A DNA stretch of 23,037 nucleotides from M55B129 sp034189085. Lineage in GTDB: Bacteria; Bacillota; Dethiobacteria; DTU022. The stretch spans positions 1-23,037 of the forward strand of contig JAXHVH010000039.1 in the NCBI GenBank assembly GCA_034189085.1, given 5' to 3'. Below the pieces are notes generated by a model. It was not told the origin of the DNA and searched no databases. It saw only the letters and a program-made list of their open reading frames with translations. The position numbers and the translations under genes were made by a program. Shown here in pieces: positions 15,569-23,037 of the stretch (the stretch's first letter is position 1; every line of letters begins with the position of its first letter).

Positions 15569-16339
15569 ATGAACAGGAAAAAGATCGGGTTGGCCATTTT
15601 TACTGTGGCTATTTGTTTGGGACTGATGTTTGTTTTTGCCTGTATAATGGGATACGGTTCTGTTGATTGTTCCTCTTCAACTGTTGGGGAAAAAGTCCTG
15701 GAAGATGGCAATGTTGAAGAGCCGGTTGAAAAGACGGTGGATTGGCCGGCCTTAATTTTTGCTGACGATAAAGAGACCAGGGAAGAACCGGGGGAAAAGG
15801 TCAGGCCTGAACCGGAACCTGAACCCGAACCGGAAAAGGAACCTGAGGGAAACCCGGAAGAACCTGTTACTGCCCGGGATGAATCAACCGAAGGTCAGGA
15901 ACCGGCAGCCACGGCTCCTTCTTCGGAAGTGGCTGCTTCTCCAACCGGCCTGAGCATTAAAGAGCAGCAGATGTTCGCTTTGCTTAACGAAGCACGAAAA
16001 AATTCCGGGTTATCCGCCTTGCAGTATTCCAGTAAATTGACCGGTGTTGCCCGGGCCAAGAGTAATGATATGGTTGATCACAACTATTTTGGCCATGTTT
16101 CGCCAGTGTATGGCGATCTGGGCAGTATATTGAGCCGGTTCGGGGTCAGCTACCGGGCGGCAGGTGAAAACCTGGCCATGAATTCGAACGGCAGCGTATC
16201 TGCAGCTCACAATGCTTTGCTCGGGTCATCGCCACATCGGGCCAATATGCTCAATGGGAATTATAACAGCGTTGGCATCGGGATCGCTGTCGGCGGCGAC
16301 GGGTGCCACTACTATACTCAGATCTTCACAGGCAACTAG
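15569..16339 (+). CDS. Secreted or surface-anchored CAP (SCP/PR1, YkwD-type) domain protein
   Basis: 256 residues from the ATG at 15569, chosen for its AAGGAG (11 nt upstream) over a longer frame starting inside the CBS gene. A basic N-terminus and hydrophobic segment (about 6-28) form a membrane anchor or signal peptide; VFAC at 22-25 is an imperfect lipobox. A Glu/Pro-rich low-complexity linker follows (about 70-100, with repeated EP units), then a Ser/Ala-rich stretch and the CAP domain (about 128-256). Its conserved residues are visible: H171 and H176 in DHNYFGHVSP, E200 in AGENLA, and H223 in SSPHRANML. Bacterial CAP proteins are secreted; several in spore formers (YkwD, SafA partners) act at the envelope or spore coat, but a general activity is not established. 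Confidence 0.9.
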   Translation: MNRKKIGLAIFTVAICLGLMFVFACIMGYGSVDCSSSTVGEKVLEDGNVEEPVEKTVDWPALIFADDKETREEPGEKVRPEPEPEPEPEKEPEGNPEEPVTARDESTEGQEPAATAPSSEVAASPTGLSIKEQQMFALLNEARKNSGLSALQYSSKLTGVARAKSNDMVDHNYFGHVSPVYGDLGSILSRFGVSYRAAGENLAMNSNGSVSAAHNALLGSSPHRANMLNGNYNSVGIGIAVGGDGCHYYTQIFTGN

Positions 16340-16391
16340 TATTACCCCTGCGACAATTGGTTTTCGCAATTTCATTTTCAGGAGGCGTACT

Positions 16392-17546
16392 ATGCAGAAA
16401 AAACAACTGCTTGTATTAATCATCCTATTTTTTGCTGTTGTCTTCCTGACCCGACCTGTTCTTGCTGTTGAAGAAGATTATGATTATGAAGGATATATGG
16501 AAGAAGGATACACGGAAGAAGAATATATAGAAGAAGAGCATTTCTACCGGGCGCGGATCTTAAAAATCGATGAAACAGAAGAACAAAAACAGGAATATTA
16601 TACTGTGGTGGAACAAAAAGTTTCGGTCTGCCTGACCAGCGGCCCCTACCGGGGTGAGATTATCACTATTAACAATACCTATTTTGCGGGGGATCCTGTT
16701 TATGACTTCATGCTTGAAGAAGGACAGGAAGTGATCGTTGTCACCCTTGGTGAAGAAGGCGATTTTGAACGAGCTTACGTCCAGGACATCGCCCGTGACC
16801 GGGGCGTATATTATCTCATTGGCGTATTCATACTTGCCCTGCTGGTTGTGGGCCGAATGAAAGGGCTAAAAACAATTATAACCCTGGCCGCGACAATCTA
16901 TTTAATCATTCAGTTTTTGCTTCCCTTGCTGCTGGCCGGCTATAGTCCTATCCTGCTGGCTATTGGTGTGGCTACCCTGGCTATCACTTTTACCCTTTTT
17001 ATAATAGGGGGTCTCAACCTTAAATCTCTGGTTGCTATCCTGGGGACAGTGGTAGGAGTTGGCATCGCTGGCTTGATGGCTTACTGGGCCGGCAGTATTG
17101 CCTGCCTCACCGGTTTTGGGACCAATGAAGCACAGATGCTTTATTTCCTGGACCACACCATTGATTTTCGTGGGCTGCTTTTTGCCGGGATTATTATTGG
17201 TTCACTGGGTGCCATTACCGACATTGGCATGTCGGTTTCTTCGGCGGCTGCTGAAATTAAACAGGCCAACCCCGAAATAAGTTTTCCTGAGCTTTTCCGA
17301 GCGGCACTAAATGTAGGACGCGATGTTATGGGGACTATGGCCAATACCCTGGTCCTTGCTTACGTTGGTTCAGCCATCCCTATGCTCCTTTTGGTGATGG
17401 GTTATGAAATAGACTGGCTGAAAATTATCAACATGGATATGATCGCCACCGAATTTGTCCGCGGCATCGCCGGCAGTATCGGTCTTGTTGCCGCCGTACC
17501 CGTTACAGCAATATTGGCCGGCTATTTCCTGTCCAAACGCGGCTAG
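16392..17546 (+). CDS. YibE/F-family multi-pass membrane protein
   Basis: 384 residues from the ATG at 16392 (AGGAGG 6 nt upstream); the frame extends upstream into the CAP gene but without a ribosome site. The signal peptide ends near 25 (PVLA). A Tyr/Glu-rich acidic stretch (about 27-51, with repeated EEGY/EEEY units) is followed by a soluble beta-rich extracellular domain (about 52-135). About seven membrane segments then run from 139 to 380. The core GSLGAITDIGMSVSSAAAEI (270-289) and DVMGTMANTLVLAYVGSAIP (311-330) are typical of the YibE/F family (PF07907). The function is unknown. The gene follows the CAP gene by 52 nt. The acidic stretch might bind cations; this is a guess from composition. 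Confidence 0.9.
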   Translation: MQKKQLLVLIILFFAVVFLTRPVLAVEEDYDYEGYMEEGYTEEEYIEEEHFYRARILKIDETEEQKQEYYTVVEQKVSVCLTSGPYRGEIITINNTYFAGDPVYDFMLEEGQEVIVVTLGEEGDFERAYVQDIARDRGVYYLIGVFILALLVVGRMKGLKTIITLAATIYLIIQFLLPLLLAGYSPILLAIGVATLAITFTLFIIGGLNLKSLVAILGTVVGVGIAGLMAYWAGSIACLTGFGTNEAQMLYFLDHTIDFRGLLFAGIIIGSLGAITDIGMSVSSAAAEIKQANPEISFPELFRAALNVGRDVMGTMANTLVLAYVGSAIPMLLLVMGYEIDWLKIINMDMIATEFVRGIAGSIGLVAAVPVTAILAGYFLSKRG

Positions 17547-17664
17547 CGGTACACAGGGGGACACTTCTTTTGTGTTGCCAATCTATTTCTGTGAAATCGT
17601 TGAGAGGGAAAGGGCACATAATCAGGCCGCAATTTATTGTTTGGTCCGGTGGAAGGAGTTTTGG

Positions 17665-18094
17665 ATGTCTTTAAAAAGGAAAATTAAAAGCTGCTTATTA
17701 ATTGCTGCCGGCACACTATCTCTTGGCCTGGGCGTGATTGGGATCTTTTTGCCTGTCCTGCCGACCCCCCCCTTGTTGTTGCTGGCTGCATTCTGCTATA
17801 TCCGCAGTTCGGAAAAGCTCTACAGCTGGTTGATCAATCATCGGGTGTTCGGGACTTATGTCAATAGTTATCTAACCTACGGAGCTATAATTCGCAGCAC
17901 ACGGACCGGAGCATTAATCCTTCTCTGGAGCATGCTTATACTGACTTTTGATTTCCATTTTTGTCCCGGCTTGGTTCCTAAGGCTGTTCCTGCTTGTTGC
18001 GGGAGCTGGTGTCACTGTCCATCTTTTCAGGCTTAAAACAATGATTGTCATTGTCGAGGAGGGTAAAACAGAAATACGGACGGGCAGAAGCTGA
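17665..18094 (+). pseudogene. DUF454 (YbaN-like) small membrane protein, frameshifted
   Basis: The ATG at 17665 has GGAAGGAG about 8 nt upstream. The first about 94 codons match DUF454: a membrane segment with GVIGIFLPVLPTPPLLLLAAFCYIRSSEKLYSWLINHRVFG-type text, the family signature. At the TTTT run (17946-17949) the original frame veers into Cys/Pro-rich nonsense ending at 18036. The next frame instead continues with family-like text (LISIFVPAWFLRLFLLVAGAGVTVHLFRLKT) and stops at the TGA at 18092-18094. Removing one T restores a full-length protein of about 142 residues. It may be a true recent mutation, a slippery site, or a sequencing error; the rest of the gene looks undamaged. Confidence 0.8.
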
Positions 18095-18170
18095 TCCAAA
18101 AATTCTCTTTTATCCGGAACATTTGCTCCCGTTGTTCTAAAAGCAGTAACTAAAAAGTCAACCCTGAATT

Positions 18171-19343
18171 CTAATTAAAATAGGTATGGATAAATTTGCT
18201 GATTACGTCGGCTCCCCCGATAATAGTCCCCACTGTGCTGCCCAGATTGGCAAATATCACCACTAGCAGAACATGGGTTACCTTGTTGTGCCAGAACCCC
18301 TTTAAAGTGTGAACATCTTCGGAAAGGCTTTCAAAATCGCGGACACTGGGTTTACGAACGACTGCTTCCGTTAAGCCGGCAAACCAGCCTGCTGCCAGCA
18401 TGGGGCTGAGGGAGCTGATTGGTGCGGCAACGAAGGCCGTAAGGATGGCCAGGGGGTGGGCCAGAGCCAGGGCAGTTCCGAGTACGCCCAGGGAACCGTT
18501 CCAGAGGACCCAGCTGACAATCTGGTCAATCCCTGTTGCCCGATCAACAGAAAAAGTGAGGGCAATGGCGGCAATTATGATGATGGGGATGCTCCAACCG
18601 ACAATTTTGGTGGTTTTGGAAGCCGGCGGTATCCTGGTTAGCTCGGCTGGATTTTGCTCCTTGAAAAGCTCTTTCTTAATTCCGGGAATATGACCTGCCC
18701 CGAGAACAGCAACTATTTTTTCACCAGGGGCGGACTTGATCTTGTAGGCCAGATATTTGTCCCTTTCGTCGATGATGATTGATTTCAACTGGGGAAAGGC
18801 ACCGGATAATTCGTCCAGGGCGGCACTGAGCATATCCTTGTCTTTCATTTTTTCCATATCTTCCTCAGTCAGCTCTTCATCAACAAAAATGCTCATCAGG
18901 AGCTGGAAGAAAAGCTTCAACTTGCCCCACAGGCCGGTGCTTCGCCACAGCCTCAACATAGTAGTTTGAATATCACGGTCGGCCAGGCAGAGGGCGGCTC
19001 CCGTTTCTTCCGCTGATTTAATTGCCTGGATCATTTCCTGACCGGGATTTATGCCAAATTTTTTACCCAATCTTTTCTGGTAGGAAGAAAGGACCATGTT
19101 GGCCAGGAGTAGAAGGGCTTTTCCTTCCTTGATTATTTTCACGACATCCGTGTTCTGCCACCTGTTAGCATCGGTAATTGACTGGTATCTGGACTGGCAG
19201 AGTTCAATGCAAACCGTGTCGGGCTTTTCCCTTTCAATAACATCTTTGACTTCTTGAACGCTCATTTTTGATACATGTGCGGTGCCCACAAGGATTACCT
19301 GCCGACCGTGGAGATCTATCGTGTGAATGTTTTCGCTTTCCAA
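18171..19343 (-). CDS. TraB/PrgY-family membrane protein
   Basis: 390 residues. The soluble N-terminal part (about 1-240) has the TraB hallmarks: GTAHVS (20-25), a conserved acidic segment TVCIELCQSRY, DERDKYLAYKI and the end motif GAGHIPGI. Four or so membrane segments follow (about 246-390). The family resembles the Tiki/erythromycin-esterase-like fold of putative metalloproteases. PrgY and TraB of enterococcal plasmids shut off endogenous pheromone activity; chromosomal members have no set role. The start is TTG at 19343, with AGGAAGTG upstream; this resembles the site before the GTG of the first gene in the window, and no ATG lies near. The candidate promoter TGATATGAT is just upstream. 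Confidence 0.88.
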   Translation of the reverse strand: MESENIHTIDLHGRQVILVGTAHVSKMSVQEVKDVIEREKPDTVCIELCQSRYQSITDANRWQNTDVVKIIKEGKALLLLANMVLSSYQKRLGKKFGINPGQEMIQAIKSAEETGAALCLADRDIQTTMLRLWRSTGLWGKLKLFFQLLMSIFVDEELTEEDMEKMKDKDMLSAALDELSGAFPQLKSIIIDERDKYLAYKIKSAPGEKIVAVLGAGHIPGIKKELFKEQNPAELTRIPPASKTTKIVGWSIPIIIIAAIALTFSVDRATGIDQIVSWVLWNGSLGVLGTALALAHPLAILTAFVAAPISSLSPMLAAGWFAGLTEAVVRKPSVRDFESLSEDVHTLKGFWHNKVTHVLLVVIFANLGSTVGTIIGGADVISKFIHTYFN

Positions 19344-19383
19344 TTAATCACTTCCTGAATCCATTTTGGCTGTGTCAGAAGTT

Positions 19384-19392
19384 ATCATATCA
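19384..19392 (-). promoter_or_regulatory. Candidate extended -10 for the TraB-family gene
   Basis: On the minus strand TGATATGAT fits the extended -10 pattern TGnTATGAT, about 40 nt before the TTG start. No good -35 box is visible. The rest of the 124-nt gap to the lipoprotein gene holds only a weak imperfect repeat. Confidence 0.35.
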
Positions 19393-19467
19393 CATTTGCC
19401 AACCCTTTGGGGAGATTTTAGCTCCTGGCCATACAGTCAGGCATTGGCTGTACTGGAGAGGCTTTGA

Positions 19468-20250
19468 TTAATCTGTTGAAGCCCTTTTATAGAGAAGATC
19501 GATCTTTACCATATTTTCCCTGGTTCCATCTCTGGGGCTGAGGGTAAAGAGTTCAAGGATCAGGGGAGTATCACTTTCTATCCCCCCTGGGACGGTTAGT
19601 TTAAAGGAAAAGTATCCCCAATCACCCATTGCTCCGGTGGTAAAGCCTTCAGAAAGAGTTTCATTTTCAGTAGTGTAAAGGTGGTATTGAACGGTGCCTT
19701 CGAAAACATTGGCTATTCCATCAACAGTAAAATTTTTTTCTACTGTGGTATCCGGTGCTGGAGAAAATATTTTAATCCACCGGGAACCGGCCTTCACGGG
19801 AGGGAGTTCCTCGATGCCTGTGAGCCCAGGCAGGTAAGATTCTGTTCCAGCAGCAACAAATTCCATCGGCAACCCCGGATCATCAATTGCTATCAGATCA
19901 TAAGGATAAGTTAGAGTCTGGATTACCTGTTCCCCTTCCTCGGGTTCGGAAAATTGAACGGTAATCATCAGCCGATTGTCTGTCTCTTCCACACCGGTAA
20001 TTTCAACATCATAGCCTCCACTGGGTTTCTCCCCATAAGTGGCCAGCAGGTAAAGCTTGCCGTCAACCCTGCGGGATTGGCTCAGGAACATGTCCTTTGA
20101 ATATTCAACCCATGTTTCAACTTCTTCCGGCAATTCCGAAGCAGGTTGCTGTGGTTCATCTTCATTGTCCTCGTCCGGCTGTTCACTGCATGAAGCCACG
20201 ATTAACAACAATAAATAAATTATCAGGAAAGCCCCTTTCTTGATTGTCAT
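19468..20250 (-). CDS. Lipoprotein with PrcB-like and Gmad2 (spore-germination type) domains
   Basis: 260 residues from the ATG at 20250, chosen for GGGGGAAA about 8 nt upstream. The lipobox IVASC places the lipidated Cys at 21. A Glu/Pro/Asp-rich linker follows (about 22-45). The middle part (about 50-120) contains YGEKPSGGYDVEITGVEE, the signature of the PrcB C-terminal domain. The C-terminal part (about 155-255) has IKIFSPAPDTTVEKNFTVDGIANVFEGTV-type text with a later GDWGYFSFKL, the pattern of Gmad2, an immunoglobulin-like domain found in GerM-type germination proteins. The protein is expected on the outer face of the cytoplasmic membrane. The pairing suggests a role in protease or spore-envelope assembly; this is inference. 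It runs in the same direction as the TraB-family gene, 124 nt upstream of it. Confidence 0.82.
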   Translation of the reverse strand: MTIKKGAFLIIYLLLLIVASCSEQPDEDNEDEPQQPASELPEEVETWVEYSKDMFLSQSRRVDGKLYLLATYGEKPSGGYDVEITGVEETDNRLMITVQFSEPEEGEQVIQTLTYPYDLIAIDDPGLPMEFVAAGTESYLPGLTGIEELPPVKAGSRWIKIFSPAPDTTVEKNFTVDGIANVFEGTVQYHLYTTENETLSEGFTTGAMGDWGYFSFKLTVPGGIESDTPLILELFTLSPRDGTRENMVKIDLLYKRASTD

Positions 20251-20384
20251 AATGTTTTCCCCCGGTTTCCTGTTTTTGACCACAAGTTAGCAGTGGTTAA
20301 TTAATTATAATACATTTTGGTTCGTTATCTCCACCCGGCGACAACATAAATACGGAACGGCTACTCTCATAAAGTGCATAGTTG

Positions 20385-20413
20385 TTGTCCCTGCTCTTCG
20401 CCTATGGTAAAAT
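20385..20413 (+). promoter_or_regulatory. Promoter for the GlsB-like and methyltransferase genes
   Basis: TTGTCC (20385-20390), a 17-nt spacer and TAAAAT (20408-20413), with a TGn extension (TGG) just before the -10. Transcription would begin near 20420, giving a leader of about 90 nt before the ATG at 20511. That leader contains a 7-bp hairpin (20459-20483). Confidence 0.65.
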
Positions 20414-20458
20414 ATTAATAGAAAGCTAGTTCAAAAGGCCTGTTTCCGTGACATGACT

Positions 20459-20483
20459 CCGTGGAGGTTAATTTTGTCCACGG
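20459..20483 (+). repeat. Leader hairpin before the GlsB-like gene
   Basis: CCGTGGA (20459-20465) pairs with TCCACGG (20477-20483) around an 11-nt loop. It lies in the untranslated leader, 27 nt before the ATG; the ribosome site (GAAAGGTGG) is outside it. It may stabilise the mRNA; no riboswitch class is recognised. Confidence 0.45.
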
Positions 20484-20510
20484 ATAAATCAAAATGAAAG
20501 GTGGATTAAA

Positions 20511-20762
20511 ATGGGAATTTTAACCTGGTTGATAGTTGGAATCATTGCCGGCTGGCTGGCCGGGCTGGTCATGAAAGGTAAAGGATTTGGACTGATTGGC
20601 AATATAATAATCGGCATAGTTGGCGCCCTGGTTGGGGGCTGGCTGGCCGGTGCCCTTTTCAATGTTCAGAATGCCATCTCCGGTTTCAATCTGTCGACAA
20701 TCATAATTGCCTTTCTTGGCGCGGTAGTTGTCCTCTACATTGCGCGATTGACAAAACGATAA
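20511..20762 (+). CDS. GlsB/YeaQ/YmgE-family small membrane protein
   Basis: 83 residues with three Gly-rich membrane segments (about 4-22, 26-50, 60-80). The text GWLAGLVMKGKGFGLIGNIIIGIVGALVGG is the family signature (transglycosylase-associated protein, PF04226). Members are stress-induced in many bacteria; their function is unclear, and the name transglycosylase-associated is historical. AAAGGTGG lies about 8 nt before the ATG. The methyltransferase gene begins 2 nt after its stop, so the two are one transcript from the promoter at 20385-20413. Confidence 0.93.
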   Translation: MGILTWLIVGIIAGWLAGLVMKGKGFGLIGNIIIGIVGALVGGWLAGALFNVQNAISGFNLSTIIIAFLGAVVVLYIARLTKR

Positions 20763-20764
20763 AA

Positions 20765-22177
20765 ATGGCCTTTTCCTCTGAAGGAAAGGGCTGTTTAAGG
20801 CCTCCCATCAATATGGGTGAACGCCTTGTGCTTCAAATATCCGACCTGAATCATGATGGAAAAGGTGTTGGTAAGCACGAAGGATTTACTTTCTTTATCG
20901 GTGGAGCCCTGCCGGGTGAGAGGGTTGAGGTGAGTGTCACAAGGGTCCGAAAATCGTATGCCGAGGCAGAACTGCTTGCCATAATCGACCCCTCGCCCGC
21001 CCGGGTTCAACCGCCATGCCCTTATTACAGCCGCTGTGGGGGATGTTCCCTGCAACATTTTACCTACGATGAACAGCTAAAATGGAAACAGCGGCGTGTT
21101 TATGAATCGCTGCGGCGCATCGCCGGTGTAGAAGCTGAAGTGCTGTTTCCCCTTGGTATGGCTGATCCATGGCAGTACCGGAATAAAGCCCGAATCCATT
21201 TTCAGGATTTTCGGGATGGCAAGGGGAAACAGTGCTTTAAAGCCGGTTTTTACGAAGCCCGCAGCCACAGGATTATAGAAATTGAAAACTGCCTTATTCA
21301 ACATCCCCTGAATGTGAAAATGATCAATGCAATCCGCCGGGCTCTGGAAAATGCTCTCTGTGATGCCCGGAACAGGGGCTTATCTTGTCCACTGGTGGAT
21401 GCTGTAACCATCCGTACTGCGGTTGCCGAAGACAGCTGTCTGGTGATGCTGGAAGGAAAGGAAAGCGGTATAAAAAAAAAGGTTGAACTGGAGGAGCTTG
21501 CTTCCCTGATAGATGGGGAAGTTGAAAAACCGGCCGCTGGCATACTCTGGCGGCAGATGGACAGCAGCTCCGGAGGGGATCTTTTTTTACGAGGGAGGAA
21601 ATACCTTACTGAGAAGATTGCTTCTTACCACTACCGGTTATCGCCGGTTTCTTTTTTTCAGGTCAATCCGTTGCAGGCCAAGCGGTTGTATGAAACAGCA
21701 CTGGCCATGATCGGTAACCGGCATATCTGCACTGCCTTTGATCTATACTGCGGCACGGGCAGTTTTTCTCTTTTTCTGAGCAGCACAGCGCAAAAAGTAA
21801 TCGGTGTCGATTCTTCCACTTCGGCTATCGAGGACGCTGTCATGAACGCTCGCCTCAATAATATTGATAATATCAAATATATTAAAGCCCGGGCTGAAGA
21901 AATTGGCGATCTCTTACAGCAGGGGAAAAACCCGAAAACGGTTTGTTTAAATCCACCGCGGAACGGTTGTTCGCCCCAGCTTCTGGAATCAGTATCCTCA
22001 GCCAATCCGGAACAAATTGTTTATATCTCCTGTAACCCCGCCACCCTGGCCCGCGACTTAAAACTCCTGATCGGAAAAGATTTTGCCATCCGCCGCGTTC
22101 AACCGGTGGACATGTTCCCCCACACAACCCATGTGGAGACGGTAGTATTGATGTCACGTATATCTGGGGATAAGTAA
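20765..22177 (+). CDS. rlmD: RlmD-type 23S rRNA (uracil-5-)-methyltransferase (TrmA/RumA family)
   Basis: 470 residues from the ATG at 20765; the ATG at codon 17 (20813) is a possible alternative start, as the TRAM domain begins right there and neither has a clear ribosome site (coupling to the gene before is likely). Domains: TRAM RNA-binding (about 17-75), [4Fe-4S] cysteines C85, C91, C94 (CPYYSRCGGC) and C176, a central domain, then the SAM-dependent methyltransferase (about 290-470) with FDLYCGTGSFSL, NPPRNG (396-401), the catalytic C423 in ISCNPATLARD and the base E458 in THVETV. It would form 5-methyluridine in 23S rRNA (U1939 or U747 type) with SAM. Motif IV is NPPR rather than the DPPR common in this family; Asn is accepted there in many methyltransferases. 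RlmD, RlmCD and TrmA cannot be told apart with certainty. Confidence 0.9.
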   Translation: MAFSSEGKGCLRPPINMGERLVLQISDLNHDGKGVGKHEGFTFFIGGALPGERVEVSVTRVRKSYAEAELLAIIDPSPARVQPPCPYYSRCGGCSLQHFTYDEQLKWKQRRVYESLRRIAGVEAEVLFPLGMADPWQYRNKARIHFQDFRDGKGKQCFKAGFYEARSHRIIEIENCLIQHPLNVKMINAIRRALENALCDARNRGLSCPLVDAVTIRTAVAEDSCLVMLEGKESGIKKKVELEELASLIDGEVEKPAAGILWRQMDSSSGGDLFLRGRKYLTEKIASYHYRLSPVSFFQVNPLQAKRLYETALAMIGNRHICTAFDLYCGTGSFSLFLSSTAQKVIGVDSSTSAIEDAVMNARLNNIDNIKYIKARAEEIGDLLQQGKNPKTVCLNPPRNGCSPQLLESVSSANPEQIVYISCNPATLARDLKLLIGKDFAIRRVQPVDMFPHTTHVETVVLMSRISGDK

Positions 22178-22226
22178 AAACTACCAACACTATATCTTGT
22201 GGTTTTGTAACTCTGGAAAATAGATA

Positions 22227-22272
22227 ATAGCCTACTTATCATTTATGCAATAATGTAATATGAGTAGGCTAT
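22227..22272 (+). terminator. Long-stem hairpin between the methyltransferase and recombinase genes
   Basis: ATAGCCTACT (22227-22236) pairs perfectly with AGTAGGCTAT (22263-22272) around a 26-nt loop that can fold further (CATT/AATG). ATTTTT follows. It is 50 nt after the methyltransferase stop and 21 nt before the recombinase start, so it is probably a terminator. A recombinase-related site is an alternative. Confidence 0.5.
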
Positions 22273-22293
22273 ATTTTTACAAGGGGTGAAAAG

Positions 22294-22952
22294 ATGGATT
22301 CAAAGATTTGGTATATCCCTGCGAAGAATGACCGATTAGAAAAGAATGTCGGAATCTATTGCAGAGTGAGCACAAGTGAAAGAGACCAATTGAAAGTTTA
22401 TATGCACAAATGTCTGCATTGACGAGAGCAATTTCACATGTGAGTCGATGGAAGCTTAGCGATACATTCATTGATATTGCATCAGCTAAGGGGGATGCAC
22501 CGCGCCGAGAATTTGACCGTATGATTCAGGAATGTGAGGCCCACCATATTTCAGTTATCCTGACAAAGAGCATCAGTAGATTTGGCCGAGATACAGTTGA
22601 TACATTAACTGCTTTAAATAGAATAAAAGCCGCAGGTGTGCGAGTGATCTTTGGAAAAGAAAATATCGATACCGATGATGTTGACAGTAATCTGCTGATT
22701 TCGGTAATGGAATCTATCGCACAATCCGAGAATGAAAGTAGAAGCGAAAATATTCGCATAGGATTGAGCTTCCGGGCGGCTAACGGAACATCTGGATTAT
22801 ATAAACGAAAACGCTATGGATATGCCAAGAACGAAGATGGCGAACTGGTTATTGAAAAACAACAGTCACAGGATGTTAATTTGCGTTGCTTGTGGCAACG
22901 GGTACTTCAATTGTATAATCCTGACTTTGACAGCAAAACAGGCAAAAAATAG
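22294..22952 (+). pseudogene. Broken serine recombinase (resolvase/large serine integrase type)
   Basis: The ATG at 22294 (AAGGGGTG upstream) reads through KNVGIYCRVSTSERDQLK, where S26 is the catalytic serine of the resolvase family. One base is then missing near 22393-22396; this frame stops at 22420-22422, but the next frame carries on smoothly with SLYAQMSALTRA ... EFDRMIQECEAHHISVILTKSISRFGRDTVDTL ... SIAQSENESRSENIRIG, the rest of the catalytic domain. After LVIEKQQSQDV (about 22875) the text loses similarity, and a stop comes at 22950-22952. The recombinase (DNA-binding) domain and zinc ribbon are missing, so the protein is a remnant. The segment is visibly more AT-rich than the genes before it, fitting a mobile-element origin (integrative element or Tn4451-like). 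No intact element or attachment repeat is seen within the window. Confidence 0.85.
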
Positions 22953-22986
22953 GCCGCAATGCCCATAAACAAAGGGTTTGCGGCCT
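22951..22986 (+). repeat. Hairpin closing the recombinase remnant
   Basis: AGGCCGCAA (22951-22959) pairs perfectly with TTGCGGCCT (22978-22986); inside, CCC (22962-22964) can pair with GGG (22974-22976). The stem begins at the stop codon of the remnant. No T-tract follows (TAACATAATTTC), so it is a poor terminator; it may be part of an element end. The last 51 nt of the window show nothing more. Confidence 0.55.
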
Positions 22987-23037
22987 TAACATAATTTCAA
23001 TAATATGTAGGGAACAGCCTTATTTTTTGCAGCTACC

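Noticed and set aside
19420..19467. Hairpin TACAG...CTGTA as terminator of the lipoprotein gene
   Set aside because: Only a 5-bp stem with an 11-nt loop and no T-tract on the minus strand.
22414..22422. TGA in the recombinase as a second selenocysteine codon
   Set aside because: The family text continues in a different frame, so this is a frameshift; no SECIS-like hairpin follows.

Overview
The window looks like a piece of chromosome from an anaerobic, probably spore-forming Firmicute (Clostridia in the broad sense, perhaps a Syntrophomonas- or Dethiobacter-like lineage). The reasons are a selenocysteine-dependent, NuoE/NuoF-linked formate dehydrogenase, Gram-positive-style ribosome sites (AAGGAGG), a lipoprotein carrying a spore-germination type (Gmad2) domain, and PAS/HD-GYP remnants. 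This placement is inferred from gene content only. There is no rRNA, tRNA or CRISPR array, and no intact mobile element.

Layout. (1) 33-5302 is a formate dehydrogenase operon: a NuoE/HndA-like [2Fe-2S] subunit, a 59-residue Cys-rich protein of unknown role, a NuoF-like flavoprotein with extra ferredoxin clusters, and a catalytic subunit that is one gene read through an in-frame TGA as selenocysteine. A SECIS-like hairpin follows that TGA and a strong terminator ends the operon. (2) 5391-8297 holds an AbrB-family membrane protein (minus), then a rhomboid protease and an SDH-type (ClpP-fold) membrane serine protease (plus). (3) 8326-9032 is a decayed PAS / HD-GYP signalling gene. (4) 9038-12508 is a possible metal or envelope module: a histidine kinase with a Met/His-rich extracytoplasmic patch, an OmpR-type regulator, a secreted Spy/CpxP-like protein and a divergent ZIP metal transporter. 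A perfect 20-bp palindrome lies between the last two. (5) 12609-14749 is decayed: a YyaL (DUF255) pseudogene, a living HIT hydrolase that runs into it, and the C-terminal stub of an M20 peptidase. (6) 14830-18094 holds a HEPN-like/CBS protein, a CAP-domain secreted protein, a YibE/F membrane protein and a frameshifted DUF454 gene. (7) 18171-22177 holds a TraB-family membrane protein and a PrcB/Gmad2 lipoprotein (minus), then a GlsB/YeaQ-like small membrane protein and an RlmD-type RNA methyltransferase (plus). (8) 22227-22986 holds a broken serine recombinase, AT-richer than the rest, flanked by two hairpins.

The strongest signal is the selenocysteine formate dehydrogenase. Its UGA-to-loop spacing (18 nt) and loop sequence (GGUCU) match, as I recall it, the classic E. 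coli fdhF SECIS element. An annotation pipeline would split this gene in two. The second theme is decay: five broken genes in about 14 kb, some clearly old (deletions, nonsense codons) and two that are single-base slips in short homopolymers and could be sequencing errors.
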